The notes below the pieces were generated by a model. That model saw only the letters and a list, made by a program, of their open reading frames with translations. It was not told the origin of the DNA and made no database searches. From Flammula alnicola (Eukaryota; Basidiomycota; Agaricomycetes; Agaricales; Strophariaceae), in NCBI GenBank assembly GCA_015499995.1, contig JADNRV010000014.1:1-64000 (forward strand): a stretch of 64,000 bases of DNA, in the 5' to 3' direction. This document shows, piece by piece, positions 1 through 11,700 of the stretch. Made by a program: the position numbers and the translations under genes. Each line of letters starts with the position of its first letter. Position 1 is the stretch's first letter.

Positions 1-631
1 GCCAGAATCCAGAAATTATAACCGCTTTATTTTACAATTAATGTTGACGGTGAGATAACACTGGCTGTTACTTACCACGTAAATGAGTGATGGGGGACAA
101 TGACTCGGTTGAAGCGAAACGGCCGAGCCTGATTACATTTTGTCACAGTTAACATTTTTCGCATAGGCGACGATAGATGGCCGCTGCCTAGTTACCCTTG
201 GAAGGAAACGAATCAATGTAGAACGGAGTTTGCGTAAAACAAGGCCACCTCGCGACGGCGCCTATTGTCTTTCTCGATCACGTGACCCACACAATGCGCG
301 CAGGGTCCATTGTTCTTTGCTTGAGAATCCTCACGTCCTTCCAGTGCATTGTGCTCCTGGTTTGTACACCCGAACGAAAATGCGCCCAAACACCCCAACA
401 AGAATGGTGCTGGACTGCGGGGATGTGTGACGCCCATTTAAAACCCAGGCCGATTTCTTTTGTGGTTGTTATCCCTCCATCTCCCATCTTCCAGGCTAAA
501 GGACCAAGCGTCTCTTCTTTCCTTTCTTACGACAAACGTCGGTGCTGGGCACCATTTCTTTCTCTTCTACATCTCCGCTTTAACGACCGTTAATCACCAA
601 CGACCTTTTCTTCAAGCATATCTACACCACA
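1..631. other. upstream region, no gene seen
   Basis: No reading frame here has convincing protein character or splice structure. The last ~200 bases are pyrimidine-rich with short CT runs, typical of fungal promoter/5' UTR sequence, and lead directly into the ATG at 632. It is probably the promoter region of the gene that follows. Confidence 0.4.
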
Positions 632-1853
632 ATGCTTCCTACTCGCGCAAGTGAGTCTGTTGTCTGTCTGGTATATTCTTCATGTGATACTGACGCTCTT
701 CCATGACGATCTAGTTCAATTTATGGCTTGAACGCCGTCCGGGCACTGAGTCTGGTCTCCCTCATTCTGGTGTTCGCAAGCACAATAGTGGTTATGGTCA
801 CCAATATCAAGGCCGTCAACGCATTCGAAGCCAACAAGGGCTCCGATAACAACACAATGTTGGATTGCGATTATATCGAGTGCGTCATTGTCTTCACATC
901 TTTCCTGATAGTTTACTCACTGTCGATGATTACTACTTTATAGCGGAAGCACAGTCCCGAACCAACCTGCTGGTGTCTTCTGGGCTGTTGTTGCAAGCCT
1001 GTTGATTATCTTCCAGACGATTATCCTGTTCCGTGAGTCCTCCTCTTGTATTCGATGGTGATTCTATCCAGGCATCTAACCATGTCCACGTTTTCGCCAG
1101 TCTCTGAATGCAGCTGGCCCATGGCTTTCTTCGACCGCTATTTCCCTGTCCTCGGTACACAATTCGGCTTGGGCGCTCTAGGCATCTTCCAGTGCTTGTG
1201 AGTCTTCTCTTCCCGTCTATAATAATCTCGTTCGTTCATTTCTGACCAGAAATCACACACAGAATCTCCACCCAAATCCTCTCACACCACGTCGGCGACT
1301 TCACCCTCGTCTCCGCCTTCTTCCTCTTCGCCCTCGGGTGCCTCAACATGCTCCTCGGGCTCATTTTCCGCGAGTCCGCCAAAGCCAAGCGCTCCATCAC
1401 CTCCTGGCGCGCCGAAGCCAAAGGCATCCTGCCCACGAGCGCGGACAACCGCCCCGTGTTCGTCAACGCCACGCCCATGTTCGTCTCCAACGCCTTCTCG
1501 CAGGAGAAAGCCGGCGCGCACCCGCAGTACATCGTGCGCCAGGACAGCACCGACGCGGGCACGTGGAAGAGCACGGACAAGGCGGGGTTCGGGTTTGGCC
1601 GCCAGGGGGAGAAGGCGGCGGGCCTGAGGGGGTTCATACTGCAGAAGCCGGAGGAGAGCTTGCCGCGGTATGTGAGCCCGCGCCGGCGTCGGCGGCCAGC
1701 GTGTCGAGGAGCGCGTCTAGTGCGTCGGCGTCGTCGAGCTTTTACTCGCCGGAGAGGACGAGTAATGCGCCGCTTCCGAGGCATGAGGAGGAGGAGGAGG
1801 AGCATTCGAGGGAAGGAACGCCGGCGTTCAGGTCGAGTCCTACTGCTCTTTAA
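632..1853 (+). CDS. DUF7598-like four-TM membrane protein (apparent 3' frameshift)
   Basis: Five exons: 632-~654, 715-879, 944-1032, 1101-1197, 1263-end. The first donor is uncertain: gtgagt at 651 breaks the frame, whereas gtctgt at 655 keeps it. The spliced product has four hydrophobic segments: a first helix after GLNAVRALSLV, a second in AGVFWAVVASLLIIFQ, a third around FGLGALGIFQCL and a fourth in FTLVSAFFLFALGCLNMLLGLIF. The Cys-containing loop DCDYI-GSTVPNQPAG lies between the first two. This layout, ending in FRESAKAKRSITSWR, matches from memory the basidiomycete DUF7598 family, whose function is unknown. After LPRYVSP (~1677) the frame becomes an implausible Arg-rich tail to 1920. 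The frame sharing base 1677 gives a Ser/Ala-rich acidic tail ending at 1853, which looks genuine. I infer a one-base deletion, real or an assembly error. Confidence 0.75.
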
Positions 1854-1920
1854 ACGCGACCCCAATGCCCACACCGCGCCCACACCCCACCCAATTCCGC
1901 ATTTCTGGGAGGAAATTTGA

Positions 1921-2754
1921 GACTACCCACCACACTCACAAAACCTGACGCCTTCGCCTAGAACTGGACTTCTCGGACCTGGACCTTCATACAACCTCTC
2001 CGCTACGCATACTTGCTACTGCTTATCAGCTTCACGCCGTCATGATCACGAAAGCCCTCCACTTTCCCATGTACTCAACGCAACCCCACCGGTAGACTTA
2101 TTCGTCCACTCACGCTCGTTTTACATCACACACGACAAGCCTAACTGTCGTCTTAATCACCCCCCACTCGCGGACTTCTTTGTATTAATCTTTTTCGATG
2201 TATATACTGTACAAACTTCTGGAATCTGTAGCATTAAGAATAATGGCGTCGTACAATTTATCTGCTTTCTTCATCTGGATGCTGTGGAACTAATCGTACT
2301 TGAGCTGAAGCTATGGAGGGATTACAATGGAACGCGAAAGAATTTGTGCATCTCCCTGGCTATGGTACAGTGAAGGAAGAAACAATATTACAACAGCGGG
2401 ACAGCGTTCGAGGTATACTTGTGCATTGGTAGTATTCGATAACTTGAAGAGGCCTCTGTTGTCCAATCTACGGGGCCTCTATCACATTAAAGGCAGTGAA
2501 GAAGGGCTTGGAATGTGCGCATCGATGTAACCTGTGGCCTTCGTCGGAGAGGCTCTTCGAGACAATGCAATCATAGGAATGGCCTGCGGAATGTCCAAGG
2601 TAAATTGGACTTGTATTGATAACCTGGAGAATAAATAATCAGTGATATATAGGAATCGACAATTTACGACAAGGGCCTTACAATCGCACTCAGTTGCTCG
2701 TAGGCCGGTGATGGAATAGCTAAAAATCGGATTATAGTCGACGAAAAGCCCGCT
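1921..2754. other. intergenic, no gene seen
   Basis: Probably 3' UTR of the upstream gene on its left, including AT-rich sequence with AATAA-like motifs near 2630, and 3' flank of the convergent gene on its right. No supported coding sequence. Confidence 0.4.
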
Positions 2755-3291
2755 TCACGACTCAAACTTGACCCTCTCAGCCTTCCTGCCCTTCTCTTGC
2801 ATGTCCACGCTCTGCGCCTCCAGCTTTACTTGCGCACGACCCCGACTCGACCTCTCTCCCGACGCCTCAGACGCAGACTCGTCCTGCACCTGGACAGACG
2901 CGACCACAACGCGGCACAGCACGCGTCCTATCAGACCCAACAAGCCGCCCGTTATGCACGCCACGCCACAAAACACGTATAGCGGAAACAGGGCATCGAG
3001 GAGGTAGACGAGGATCCTATATGGGGACCGTATGAATATCGTAGCCACGATGTCTAGGAATACTAGGAGAGGCGCGAAGATGTAGGAAAGAACTGGGAGG
3101 GGCGAGAGGAGGAGCAGCGGGCGGAAGAGAGAGAGCACGACGCGGGACGCGGATGTCAACACCGAGAAAGAGGCCGCTATGTAGGGCAGGATTTGCGATA
3201 ATGGTGAACTGGTTTCTGTGGCGGAGGGTTGGAGGCCGAGTCCTAGGATGGACGATGCAGATTCCGTAGCTGTTCTGTATGTTGTCGACAT
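2755..3291 (-). CDS. small fungal membrane protein, function unknown
   Basis: A single uninterrupted reading frame of 178 residues from the ATG at 3291 (MSTTYRTATESASSILGLGL). The frame stays open upstream, but the extra residues look like non-coding translation, so I chose this ATG. The Ser-rich N terminus is followed by three closely packed hydrophobic stretches: roughly residues 28-58, 60-85 (LSPLPVLSYIFAPLLVFLDIVATIFI) and 92-125 (LVYLLDALFPLYVFCGVACITGGLLGLIG). A charged cytosolic-type tail rich in Ser, Glu, Lys and Arg ends the protein. I do not recognise a named family; the look is of a conserved basidiomycete small integral membrane protein. It is convergent with the DUF7598-like gene. 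Confidence 0.6.
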   Translation of the reverse strand: MSTTYRTATESASSILGLGLQPSATETSSPLSQILPYIAASFSVLTSASRVVLSLFRPLLLLSPLPVLSYIFAPLLVFLDIVATIFIRSPYRILVYLLDALFPLYVFCGVACITGGLLGLIGRVLCRVVVASVQVQDESASEASGERSSRGRAQVKLEAQSVDMQEKGRKAERVKFES

Positions 3292-3720
3292 TTTTATGAG
3301 ATACGAAACAAATACGAAACGGAGTTGTTCAACGGGACGAGTGAGCACGACCGCGGGAAAATTGTTACGTAAACACGGCAGCAGCATCGACCAAGCATCG
3401 GCGCTTACTTATTGCGAGCAATCTTTAAGGGCTGGGGACCCCGACAAAATACCTCTCCTAACTCTGTTATTTCTTACTAAATACTTTTAAATAATAGCCG
3501 TCTTTATCATACAATTTGAAGCATACCGGGGTGGGAAACACCATACTACGTTCGCTATATTTTCAGAGCTCAAAGGTCATTTCATGCCATATACTTCTTC
3601 CAAACACGTTGATTCACTCGGACCACAGACAATTTCCCATCAGTCAAGACTGCCGGAATTCAGAGAGGATGAAGCAGTGACGACAGAGCCAGCTGTCTGG
3701 GCAATGAATTGAAATACCAA
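3292..3720. other. intergenic, no gene seen
   Basis: Upstream region of the minus-strand membrane-protein gene and 3' flank of the next minus-strand gene. No coding sequence or repeat recognised. Confidence 0.35.
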
Positions 3721-4821
3721 TTACTCCGGGTTGCCACTGAAGCCACCATTTGGACCATTTGGATTAAATTCCGTCTCCAACTTGTCGGTGGGAAGGATAT
3801 TGTGTGGGTGGAAAGACGGCCCAAGACGGTTCCCTGCGCCACCATCGCTGGCGACCAAGTCAGAATTTGACGTGTACCCTGCTGCTTGGTTTGACGACAA
3901 ATATGCCATCATCTCGAGGTGTAGTGCGTGGACGTCGGTTGGATACTGGAAAGAGGGCTCGTGGCTCGAAGACGAGCTATGTGCGCTCGAAGAAGGTTGC
4001 TGGTCGGGATGTGGATGACTTGATGCCAAAGAGGAGTAGAAGAAACGGTTCGCCTCTTCAGCCGAGGACCTTCCATGAGTGGACAAATTTCGCTGGCAGT
4101 TCTCAGCCGCTTCTCGAGAAAAGTCGTCCGGACATGGGTTTGACGATAAATATGCCATCATCTCGAGGTGTAGTGCGTGGTCGATTGGATATCGGAAAAA
4201 GGACTCATGGCCTGAAGACGGGTTATGTGCGCTCGAAGAAGGTTGCTGCTCGGGATGTGGATGACTTGGTGCCAAAGAGGAGTAGAAGAGGCTCGCCTCC
4301 TCAGCCGAGGACCTTTCATAAGTGGACAAATTTCGATGGGAGTTCTCCTCCGCTTCTCCAAAAAAGGCGTCCGGACACGCTATATTACCCAAAGAAAATA
4401 GCAGTGGGTCTTGAGAGGGATGCAAGGGTCGTTCGTGTGCGTCAGTCGTTCTACCCAGCTGATCATTATAACCAACCAGAATAGGTGTGTCGCGTGCGTG
4501 ATGAAAATAACCTGAGCCGCGTGTGAAAGGCGTAGATGGAGTGGCCGCTTGAGAGCTCCCATTTAATGTCGAAGAGACATGCAAGATGGTTTGCCCCACG
4601 ATATTAGGCGGGGTCTGGAGAGAGGGGTGACCAGCAATAGTGAGGTTGTGCTCCGAGAGATGTCTTGTTGCTTCTTGATCACCGAATTGTATCCCAGAAG
4701 GGGTGGGCGTGTGGGGGTATATATCAGTCTCGGACTGAACCCTCTGAGGACCCGGACTCGGGGTATCTCTACTGTCGAGAGAATTTTCCGGAGCGTCATT
4801 GCGCCTGCTGTTCGATCGCAT
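3721..4821 (-). CDS. Ser/Pro/His-rich low-complexity protein with internal duplication
   Basis: An open frame of 366 residues from the ATG at 4821 (MRSNSRRNDAPENSLDSRD). The 5' end is uncertain because the frame is open a little further upstream after a possible acceptor. The protein is hydrophilic and rich in Ser, Pro, His, Asn and Gln, with no membrane segment or signal peptide, and is probably disordered. The C-terminal half has two adjacent ~81-residue units. Each starts with CPD(A/D)F, contains NLSTxxRSSAEEA and SHPHPxQQPSSSAH, and ends with HALHLEMMAYLSSN. The conserved hydrophobic piece HLEMMAYL could be a short binding helix. No function can be assigned. It could be a lineage-specific gene or a long chance frame, but the conserved duplicate supports past coding use. 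Confidence 0.45.
   Translation of the reverse strand: MRSNSRRNDAPENSLDSRDTPSPGPQRVQSETDIYPHTPTPSGIQFGDQEATRHLSEHNLTIAGHPSLQTPPNIVGQTILHVSSTLNGSSQAATPSTPFTRGSGYFHHARDTPILVGYNDQLGRTTDAHERPLHPSQDPLLFSLGNIACPDAFFGEAEENSHRNLSTYERSSAEEASLFYSSLAPSHPHPEQQPSSSAHNPSSGHESFFRYPIDHALHLEMMAYLSSNPCPDDFSREAAENCQRNLSTHGRSSAEEANRFFYSSLASSHPHPDQQPSSSAHSSSSSHEPSFQYPTDVHALHLEMMAYLSSNQAAGYTSNSDLVASDGGAGNRLGPSFHPHNILPTDKLETEFNPNGPNGGFSGNPE
3894..4378 (-). repeat. two ~240-bp tandem units inside the low-complexity gene
   Basis: The segments around 3894-4137 and 4138-4378 are diverged direct copies. Both contain gacga(c/t)aaatatgccatcat followed by tctcgaggtgtagtgcgtgg, then gatgtggatgacttg and gtggacaaattt-cg. The duplication keeps the reading frame, and the translated units remain clearly alignable. 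Confidence 0.7.
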
Positions 4822-6100
4822 ATTCGGCAATCTTCCAAAAGTGTGATGAAAGTGCTACCAAGTGTCTATCAGCAATAGCGTAAAGGATTCGCAGAACTAT
4901 GCATACCGCTGGGTCGATGTCGCGCAATCTCTTGTGGACGGATTTGGAAGCTTTCTTTGTCATTTCCTGTTTCTTCGAGCGAATAGGTTGAAAGATGAGG
5001 AGCGTTAAGTTGGGAGAACACAGTAATGAATAAATAGTCTAGCGTTGGCGTGTCTCTAACCAGTTGAAGAAGTACATCTTCAACTGCGAGGCAGTAGAGT
5101 TTGCACTTGCAGGAGCGTGTTATGCAATATTAACAGCAACCCGCGAGTCCTGGAGAAAAATGTTACAGTTCGAGGATCCACAAAGTCATAGGACCCTTGA
5201 TAAACGCCAATGTCAAATCACAAAGTGACCATAGAAAACGAGCGAACTGCAAGCCGCAGCTTTTATGTGCATCATGGTCAAACATGAATCATGAAATCTG
5301 AGAGGCAATCAGAGTCCCAGAACGTCCTCCAAGCCAAACAGAAACAATCCAAGACGCGCCACAAGTTCCGCGCCCAAGCTCTTTTGCATACATCCAACTA
5401 CCAAAGACTAGTCTTGCATCTTTGACAATCGTACTGACATGCAGCTGTACCCAGGTGCAATAAGTCTGATTAACCATGCCTTCATAACTCGTGGGCTTAT
5501 TTAAATATTCTTGATCCGAAGATCTGGACCCATCAGTTTGCTATCAGACGCCGGAAGAACTTCGAAACCGCTGCGCGAAGGAAGAGATCTGTGAATGATC
5601 CGGGATTTGCAAGGTAACCAGAATCCTTTCAAATTGTAGAGAATGTAAGGTCGATCAACGTATCATCTTATTACCACTTATCGCCCTTTATTTTATTTCA
5701 GACTGTAAGATCCGAATGTTCTTCTTGTCAGCGCAAGGTACCTCGCTAGTTACACAACCTCGTGCGCCCTTTTAGAAGCCCAACACTACCTGGCACTAAA
5801 ATCCTTCTGTAGTTCTAAACGTTAAACCTGGCTTATTGTTGACTTCATACCAGGTTTACAGGATTAGACCCTGTCGAAAGCGATAGTTTACCGTTACGTC
5901 CTGAAATTTTTTCTGAATTCTTATGGTAAGTGTGCATCCTAGAAGCTTGGAGCTATCATTCAGTTTCGTTTCATGGGAATATACCCTTTTAGATCCGATT
6001 CAGTAGAGTTAATACGACGCATTCACCATCTATCTGAAATTCTGAATCCTATGACTGTGCTTGCAGGATACCGCACGCTTGCACCCTGCCAGCGATGTTC
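4822..6100. other. gene-poor stretch, nothing identified
   Basis: AT-rich sequence with no spliced gene model, repeat or RNA gene that I can support. Confidence 0.35.
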
Positions 6101-6538
6101 TTTACGACTAGTGATGGGCACGGGTAACCCGCGGGCAATTTTTTGTCGACCCGCACCCGTACCCGCCAAAACCCGCACCCGTGGCCACGGGTACAGGATC
6201 CTGTGCTTGCAGGTGCGGGTTTGCAGGTGACCCGTGGGTACAGAAACCCGTGCGGGTTTGATGGGCGTCGTGAGAACTTGTGCTAGCAGAACCATGTTAA
6301 ATTAAAATTAGAATACATTTTGGAAAATTACATTACATAATTAATTATTCAGGTAACTAAAGAACGTGTTGGACACACATTTCGGAGTTTTCCGTGTGCC
6401 GGCCGGAAACCCGTGACCCTGCCACACGGGTGCGGGTTGGCTGAGGGTCACTCAAAGTGCACCCGCACCCGCACCCGCCACACCCGTACCCGCAAACCCG
6501 CACGGGTGTCGGCACCCGTGCCCATCACTATTTACGAC
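6101..6538. mobile_element. hAT-type MITE with perfect 8-bp TSD
   Basis: The element spans 6109-6530 (422 bp). It begins TAGTGATGGGCACGGGT and ends with the exact 17-bp reverse complement. Perfect 8-bp copies of TTTACGAC flank it at 6101-6108 and 6531-6538. The 8-bp TSD and TAGTG terminus fit the hAT superfamily. The interior has no transposase. Its GC-rich arms are built from many ACCCGC/ACCCGT hexamers in inverted orientation, around an AT-rich core at about 6295-6370. It is therefore a non-autonomous, foldback-capable element that depends on a transposase elsewhere. Confidence 0.88.
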
Positions 6539-8413
6539 CGCGTGTGTGTGCGTGTGTGGGAGAGCACCGTTGGGGTTGATTGCCGCCAACTCACGTGTAT
6601 CAGTACTCGTGGAATTAGCAGGGCGGTCAGTAGATACTGTGGGCGAGGGACCCATGAGCGCCCATCTAAAGTAGGAATATTACGACATTTCCGGGGAGTT
6701 CGCTAATAGGGTTCAAACATTTCCCTTGACGATACACATTTAATTAATTTGATTCTCGCTTGCCCCCGAGAATCACGTTTGAAATACAAAAATAGGCGCT
6801 GAGGAACTTGAATTTCTACTAGTGGGAACTTGAAGCTGGAAGGTATCATATAGAATGTGAGTGGCTTGCTGGATATGAATTTAATCGTCAGATAACGACG
6901 AGATACTGAAGTAAAGTTGAATAAGAAGTCGTTATACTGCGAGACAAGAACTAAGAATGTCCAGAAAAAGGTCCAAACACAAAGCGATCGTGCCAGAGCC
7001 GATCGCCCTTATCTGTGATAGGCAGGCCCTATGATAAATTGTCATTGAGAGACATGAAAAGGGCGGGCATTCTGACCACTGGCTAATGTTCCGTTGCATT
7101 GACTTCGGACCACCGGACGTCGTTGTTTATGAAAGCTGCGAGGTAGGGTCTCTCGCTCGTTTCCTGCTTGCAATGCACAGGAATGCCGCGGCGCTGCCAG
7201 TGTTTGCAAATATTATTAGAATCAAAAGTAAATCCTTCAACTGCCCTAGAAAAAAAATCTTTGAATGTGAAGGAAGGGGAAACGGGGAAATCAAGGTAGT
7301 GTGTTTGACCCCGGAAATCGGAATTTGGGTCATTCCACTGGGTAATTTCGTGGCTGGGAGGCTCATACATCAGGAAAAAGTCACTTTGGCCATAGTTCCC
7401 CGGTTAGCTTTGTTCACCGATATTGCAATGATCGCTCATCATAGACTCGGCCGATGGAACTATAGGTGTCTAGAGGCTGCGGCCAGACCTACGTTGGAAA
7501 TAATGAAATATAGAGTGCCCTGGAAATGATCTCAAGTGCTTCATTGTTTGCAAGGTCAGCTATATCGACTATAGGTGCAATGAGATACTATGAGATACTA
7601 TGAATTACTATATGGTATGATGAGGCTTGTATCAGCAAATCAGGGAAATTCCGATTTACCCATATAACATCTACAAGTTTCTCACACACTTTTTATTCGA
7701 CATCAAGAACATACTCTTCTCTCCAAAAATCGCTGAATGACGGGCGTGCATAGGCGTGCGTGTGTGCAGCGTGCAGCCATGGCGCCGGTGCCCAAATATT
7801 TTTGTCGTTAAGTCCATTCAAACTCCGAATACTTGCACGTGCAGCATCAACCAAGTTTCGAGCCGGATTGACTCTTCCGATTTGTTCCTCTTTCCTTCTC
7901 CCACTATGTCCTACCTCCTCGCTGGCACCCACCTTCTCAAGCCCTCACGACCTCCTGCATATGCTCTTCCTGCTCTCTCCTTGGCCCTTCTAGGGAGCTA
8001 GGTTAGCAACTAGGATACCTCTTCATAATCAAATACTAACAGCTTGCAGCCGCACTCGAACATTATGTCCGCATGTTGGTGGTTCTTGCGACTTGGGGCC
8101 TTTCAGTTGCCTGCCATGACGTGTAACCTCATCTTTGCTTCGCTTCAATTATCTTTGCCGAGGGCCCACTAGGTTTCACGGCAGCAGCATGAAGTACGAG
8201 ATGCTTTAGGGACACGACAGGCCGTCTCGACGTTAGGATGTCGTCGGTGAGTAAAATTTTCCCTTCTCTAAATCAGAAGCTTTCCAGCATGGCTCAAACG
8301 AATCTCACAGCATAGGCGATTTGCTTGATGCAGGCTCTCTTGTCATTGTACAAGTAAGCAAAACATTGCTCTTCTTCCGCATGACGAGTTGCTCACTATC
8401 TCCACCTATTCAG
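6539..8413. other. gene-poor stretch, nothing firm
   Basis: Includes a 147-residue open frame at 7086-7529 (+) without family signature, an ATACTATGAG-type short tandem repeat near 7575-7620, and intron-like signals after 8040. None supports a confident gene. Confidence 0.3.
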
Positions 8414-8708
8414 CACCAAACCCATCAGAGGATGACTATAGCCGGAACAAGCCATCTCCGAAGATGGCAGTTGTTGTTGGTTGCCTCGCTTTCAATGTAT
8501 GTGAACTTTTTCGTTATGGGACTGGATTCTGACATCCCTTCCTCCAGCCCCAAAGGTATGCTTATTCTTTTCCCATAGGATTCATGCCGGGGTCTCGTCG
8601 GCTATCTCCAAAGATGGTCCTATGTTATCCGAGTTGGCTTTTGCTGCTGCCTTGAAGGAATACGAGGAGGATGCAGAGACCGAGGATGAGGATGAGGATT
8701 TAGACTAG
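8414..8708 (+). pseudogene. possible coding remnant with acidic C terminus
   Basis: One frame at 8416-8496 reads PNPSEDDYSRNKPSPKMAVV, then VGCLAFN. Another at 8580-8708 reads IHAGVSSAISKDGPMLSELA, then a Glu/Asp-rich end and a stop. Both look like true protein. GT-AG sites between them (8497-8547 and 8556-8578) would join them in frame through an 8-base exon, but the second intron would be only 23 bases. That is too short, so the locus is more likely a damaged gene piece than a working gene. No family recognised. Confidence 0.25.
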
Positions 8709-11700
8709 TACTAATTCATGTATTCATTGCCCCTGAAAAATATACAATTGCTATTTTGCTTTCCTTCCTGCGTGAACAAATTCTATTGAGTGCTATCAAG
8801 GTCTATAGTTAACAACGAAGACTATGATACAATGAGTTTACCCATATGCCATAGAGCCTATAGCCAACTCTATAGTTGTCTATAGCACTTCATTGCAGAC
8901 GTGACAAACTATGGATCACAACATACCAGGGGGCTTGCAACGGAGCTATGGGCACTATGTAGACTATGTTGGTCTCAATATACTTCTGACTTTTTCCTGA
9001 TGTACTCCCCAGGCATCATTTTCTACAGCAAAACCTCTCTTATCGAGGTACCGCTGGATGCATGGGGAATAACCTCGTGCCAGCTGATTGAGTTATTGTC
9101 TAGCGGTAAAGCTGAAGATTGCAGGAAGTCGATCATTTCCATGCATAATTCATTTAATGGAAACCCTTGTCAAATTTGTGTGTACTGCGTCAAGGACGGC
9201 CTCGCTTATTTCGTAGACTTGAGGGGGGCTTTGAATATATTCAGGGTGGTTATTAGTCTGCAAGGCGACCACCATATGAGGAGGACAAGGAACACGATAC
9301 TCCTCTAAACGAGGGTATGATATAGAGGAGACGGGTTCCGCTTCCACAGCGGAGGGTCCTAAACGCCCCGGGGCGGTAACGTGAGGGGACCGTTTGAACC
9401 TGTCCTGCAGTACGTGGTGGGCTAGACGGTAATTTTTGTTGGTAACTTGGATAAAGGTGGTCTGCCCGTTATCAAGTACGCCACAGTATGCTGGTTCCAG
9501 TCTCTGGGTTTGGGATGCTTCGACTTCAATCCTACTGTCAAATCCATGCTTGGTGTCCTAATGAGCACACGAACATTAGTTAATAGCTGATAGCGGATAA
9601 GTTTTAAAAAACACTCGCCTCCTTTTTTTAGGTCCTTCAGTTTTTTGTGACGAGTGCGGTAGACAGCGGCCTTTGAATGGGTGCGGGAAACTTTTTTGGT
9701 TACTTCATGACAGCGGAATGGGAAACTTAGAACCGCAAACTTTCGTCAACTCGCTTGATCCATTGACAAGACCAAGATAATTTATGACTGTACGAGCAGG
9801 TGCACCGAGTCATGTTCTCTAAGGACTTGACTCATGGACATGTTCCGTCAGCTAATTTAGTCACCTCATCCATTAGCGCAGCCGCAGCTCCTGCTACATA
9901 CTGTACCATGGTTCTTTGTAGTGGCTATGTGCGCCTGGAGTCTCGAGACTCGATATCATTGTTGTTTGCCATGATGGACTGCACTGTAGCTAGAAATTCT
10001 CAAACCTGCACAGTACTCTACGTGCAGCCGTTCAGCCGTTGAGGAGATATGGCTCGCGCACGCCACGGGTAGGTTCAGAGCAAGCCGGTTGCTCTGGTCG
10101 CGAGCGCAAGCAGCGGCTCCTTCGCAGAAGGGGCTTGCGTCAAAGTCCATCAAAAAGACGCGTTTGCTTAATGCCCTCGCTCTCACTCAAAAACAAACGC
10201 ATAAACATAATTCAAAGTGTATCTTGTACTGAAAATATATTATAATATATTCGTTCCCTTAAAAAATAAGATATCTAGAAATGACATATGGTAGAGCATG
10301 ATGAGTGGACAAAACATACAAATTTATGAATCTTGACCTATCATCATAGGTTTTATGCCAAATTCTCTGTGGGTGGGGCACTGCTCCCTTGCTATGTATA
10401 TTGCTAGGTCTAGATACTTATTTTGAAGGCAAAAAGCTTTCTTCCCTTCGAAATCGATTTCCATTCACCAACTGGCTCACCGTGATGGCCTATGTCACGC
10501 GTGTCACAAATGCGTGTTCAGGCGTACGCACAGTGCGCCATGCTGCAAGGTCATAGCAAGGCGAATAAGACACTCAAACAACAAATTTAAGTACTTCTCC
10601 CACATTTTAATGTTGTCTCAGAATCTCGAGCTCAAACTGTGGTGGGATGCCATTTTTTCCTTTGCGATAAAGAGCACTCGCTGAGGCCAATCACGTGACT
10701 TTTTAACGAGGGATACTGCTCTTGTATCGAATATTATACCCTCAATAAGTGTCCTGCAGACACCAAGATCTGGAAATGACATTATCTATAGTATATAAAT
10801 CGTGGGCCAAAACTATCCAGTTGCAGTTTAAGATTTACCTTCTCTAGGAGAAAGGAAAGGAAATGGAGTCAAGTCACCTACTTAGACGGCTCACAGCTCA
10901 ATAATAAAGTTGTTTTGAAAAAATGTAAGTAGTACATCATTTGTATCTTATGTTCTACTAAAGAACGCGTGCAAAATTGGGTAAATGTGTGTCGAACCGA
11001 CTTCAAGCGTCGGGAGCGACCAAACCCCCTCAATCGACGGACATTGATGCAAGCCCCTTGTCAGGTTTTGCTGAAAGCAACTATATACAAATAAACACTG
11101 GAAGCTGACAAGGGGCTTGATCCGAACCTACGCCACGGGAGCCAAAGTGCGTAATTTGTCTGTATTTTGATATGTAAAAACGATTGGAAGAGTCAACGAC
11201 AATAAATAAAAGCCTTATATAGAGAAATGAAACTCATGTAATATGATGTCGTTTTCTGGTATCGAACTTGGTCCCAGGCTATCCAATGTCATCGGAAAAG
11301 AGTCCGGTAAAATAAGGGGTGGATTGTTAGGTAGACGATGCATAATCTCATTGGTGAGCAAGCTGAACGGTGAACGTATATCCAGAAATGTGGAGGTGAC
11401 TGCGACAAGACTGCGAAGGCATATGACCGAGAACTATGGTGCATCAAAGGATTTGAGAGCTCGTTTGTGGTGGATCGTCAGAGTAGAAGCTGGTACGAAG
11501 ACCTCAAAAATCTCAACAAGAATATACAAGATTTTCATGCCGTAAAACCTCTCAAGATGGAGGTTCTATCTGGGTAATGGTGGCTCGAGGAGCTTTGGCG
11601 GACATAAAATGCCATTCCTTGAGCGGTCAGATAGTACTGTTCTAAGAATGGCTGAGCCCTGCGAATATGTTTTGTTCTAATTATGGTTTGGACTTGTGAA

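Noticed and set aside
1678..1920. Arg-rich C-terminal tail of the DUF7598-like protein
   Set aside because: Runs of Arg arise from reading GC-rich Ser/Ala/Glu codons in the wrong frame. The alternative frame is more protein-like.
6120..6530. Telomere or subtelomere repeat
   Set aside because: The hexamers occur in mirrored arms within a bounded MITE with an 8-bp TSD, with ordinary sequence on both sides.
7530..8910. Transposon bounded by similar GCTTCATTG-type sequences
   Set aside because: Similarity between the two ends is weak and neither clearly direct nor inverted; no target-site duplication.
10980..11150. tRNA-like pieces (GTCGAACC, CCGAACC) near an inverted repeat
   Set aside because: Neither strand gives a full cloverleaf with acceptor, D, anticodon and T stems at proper spacing.
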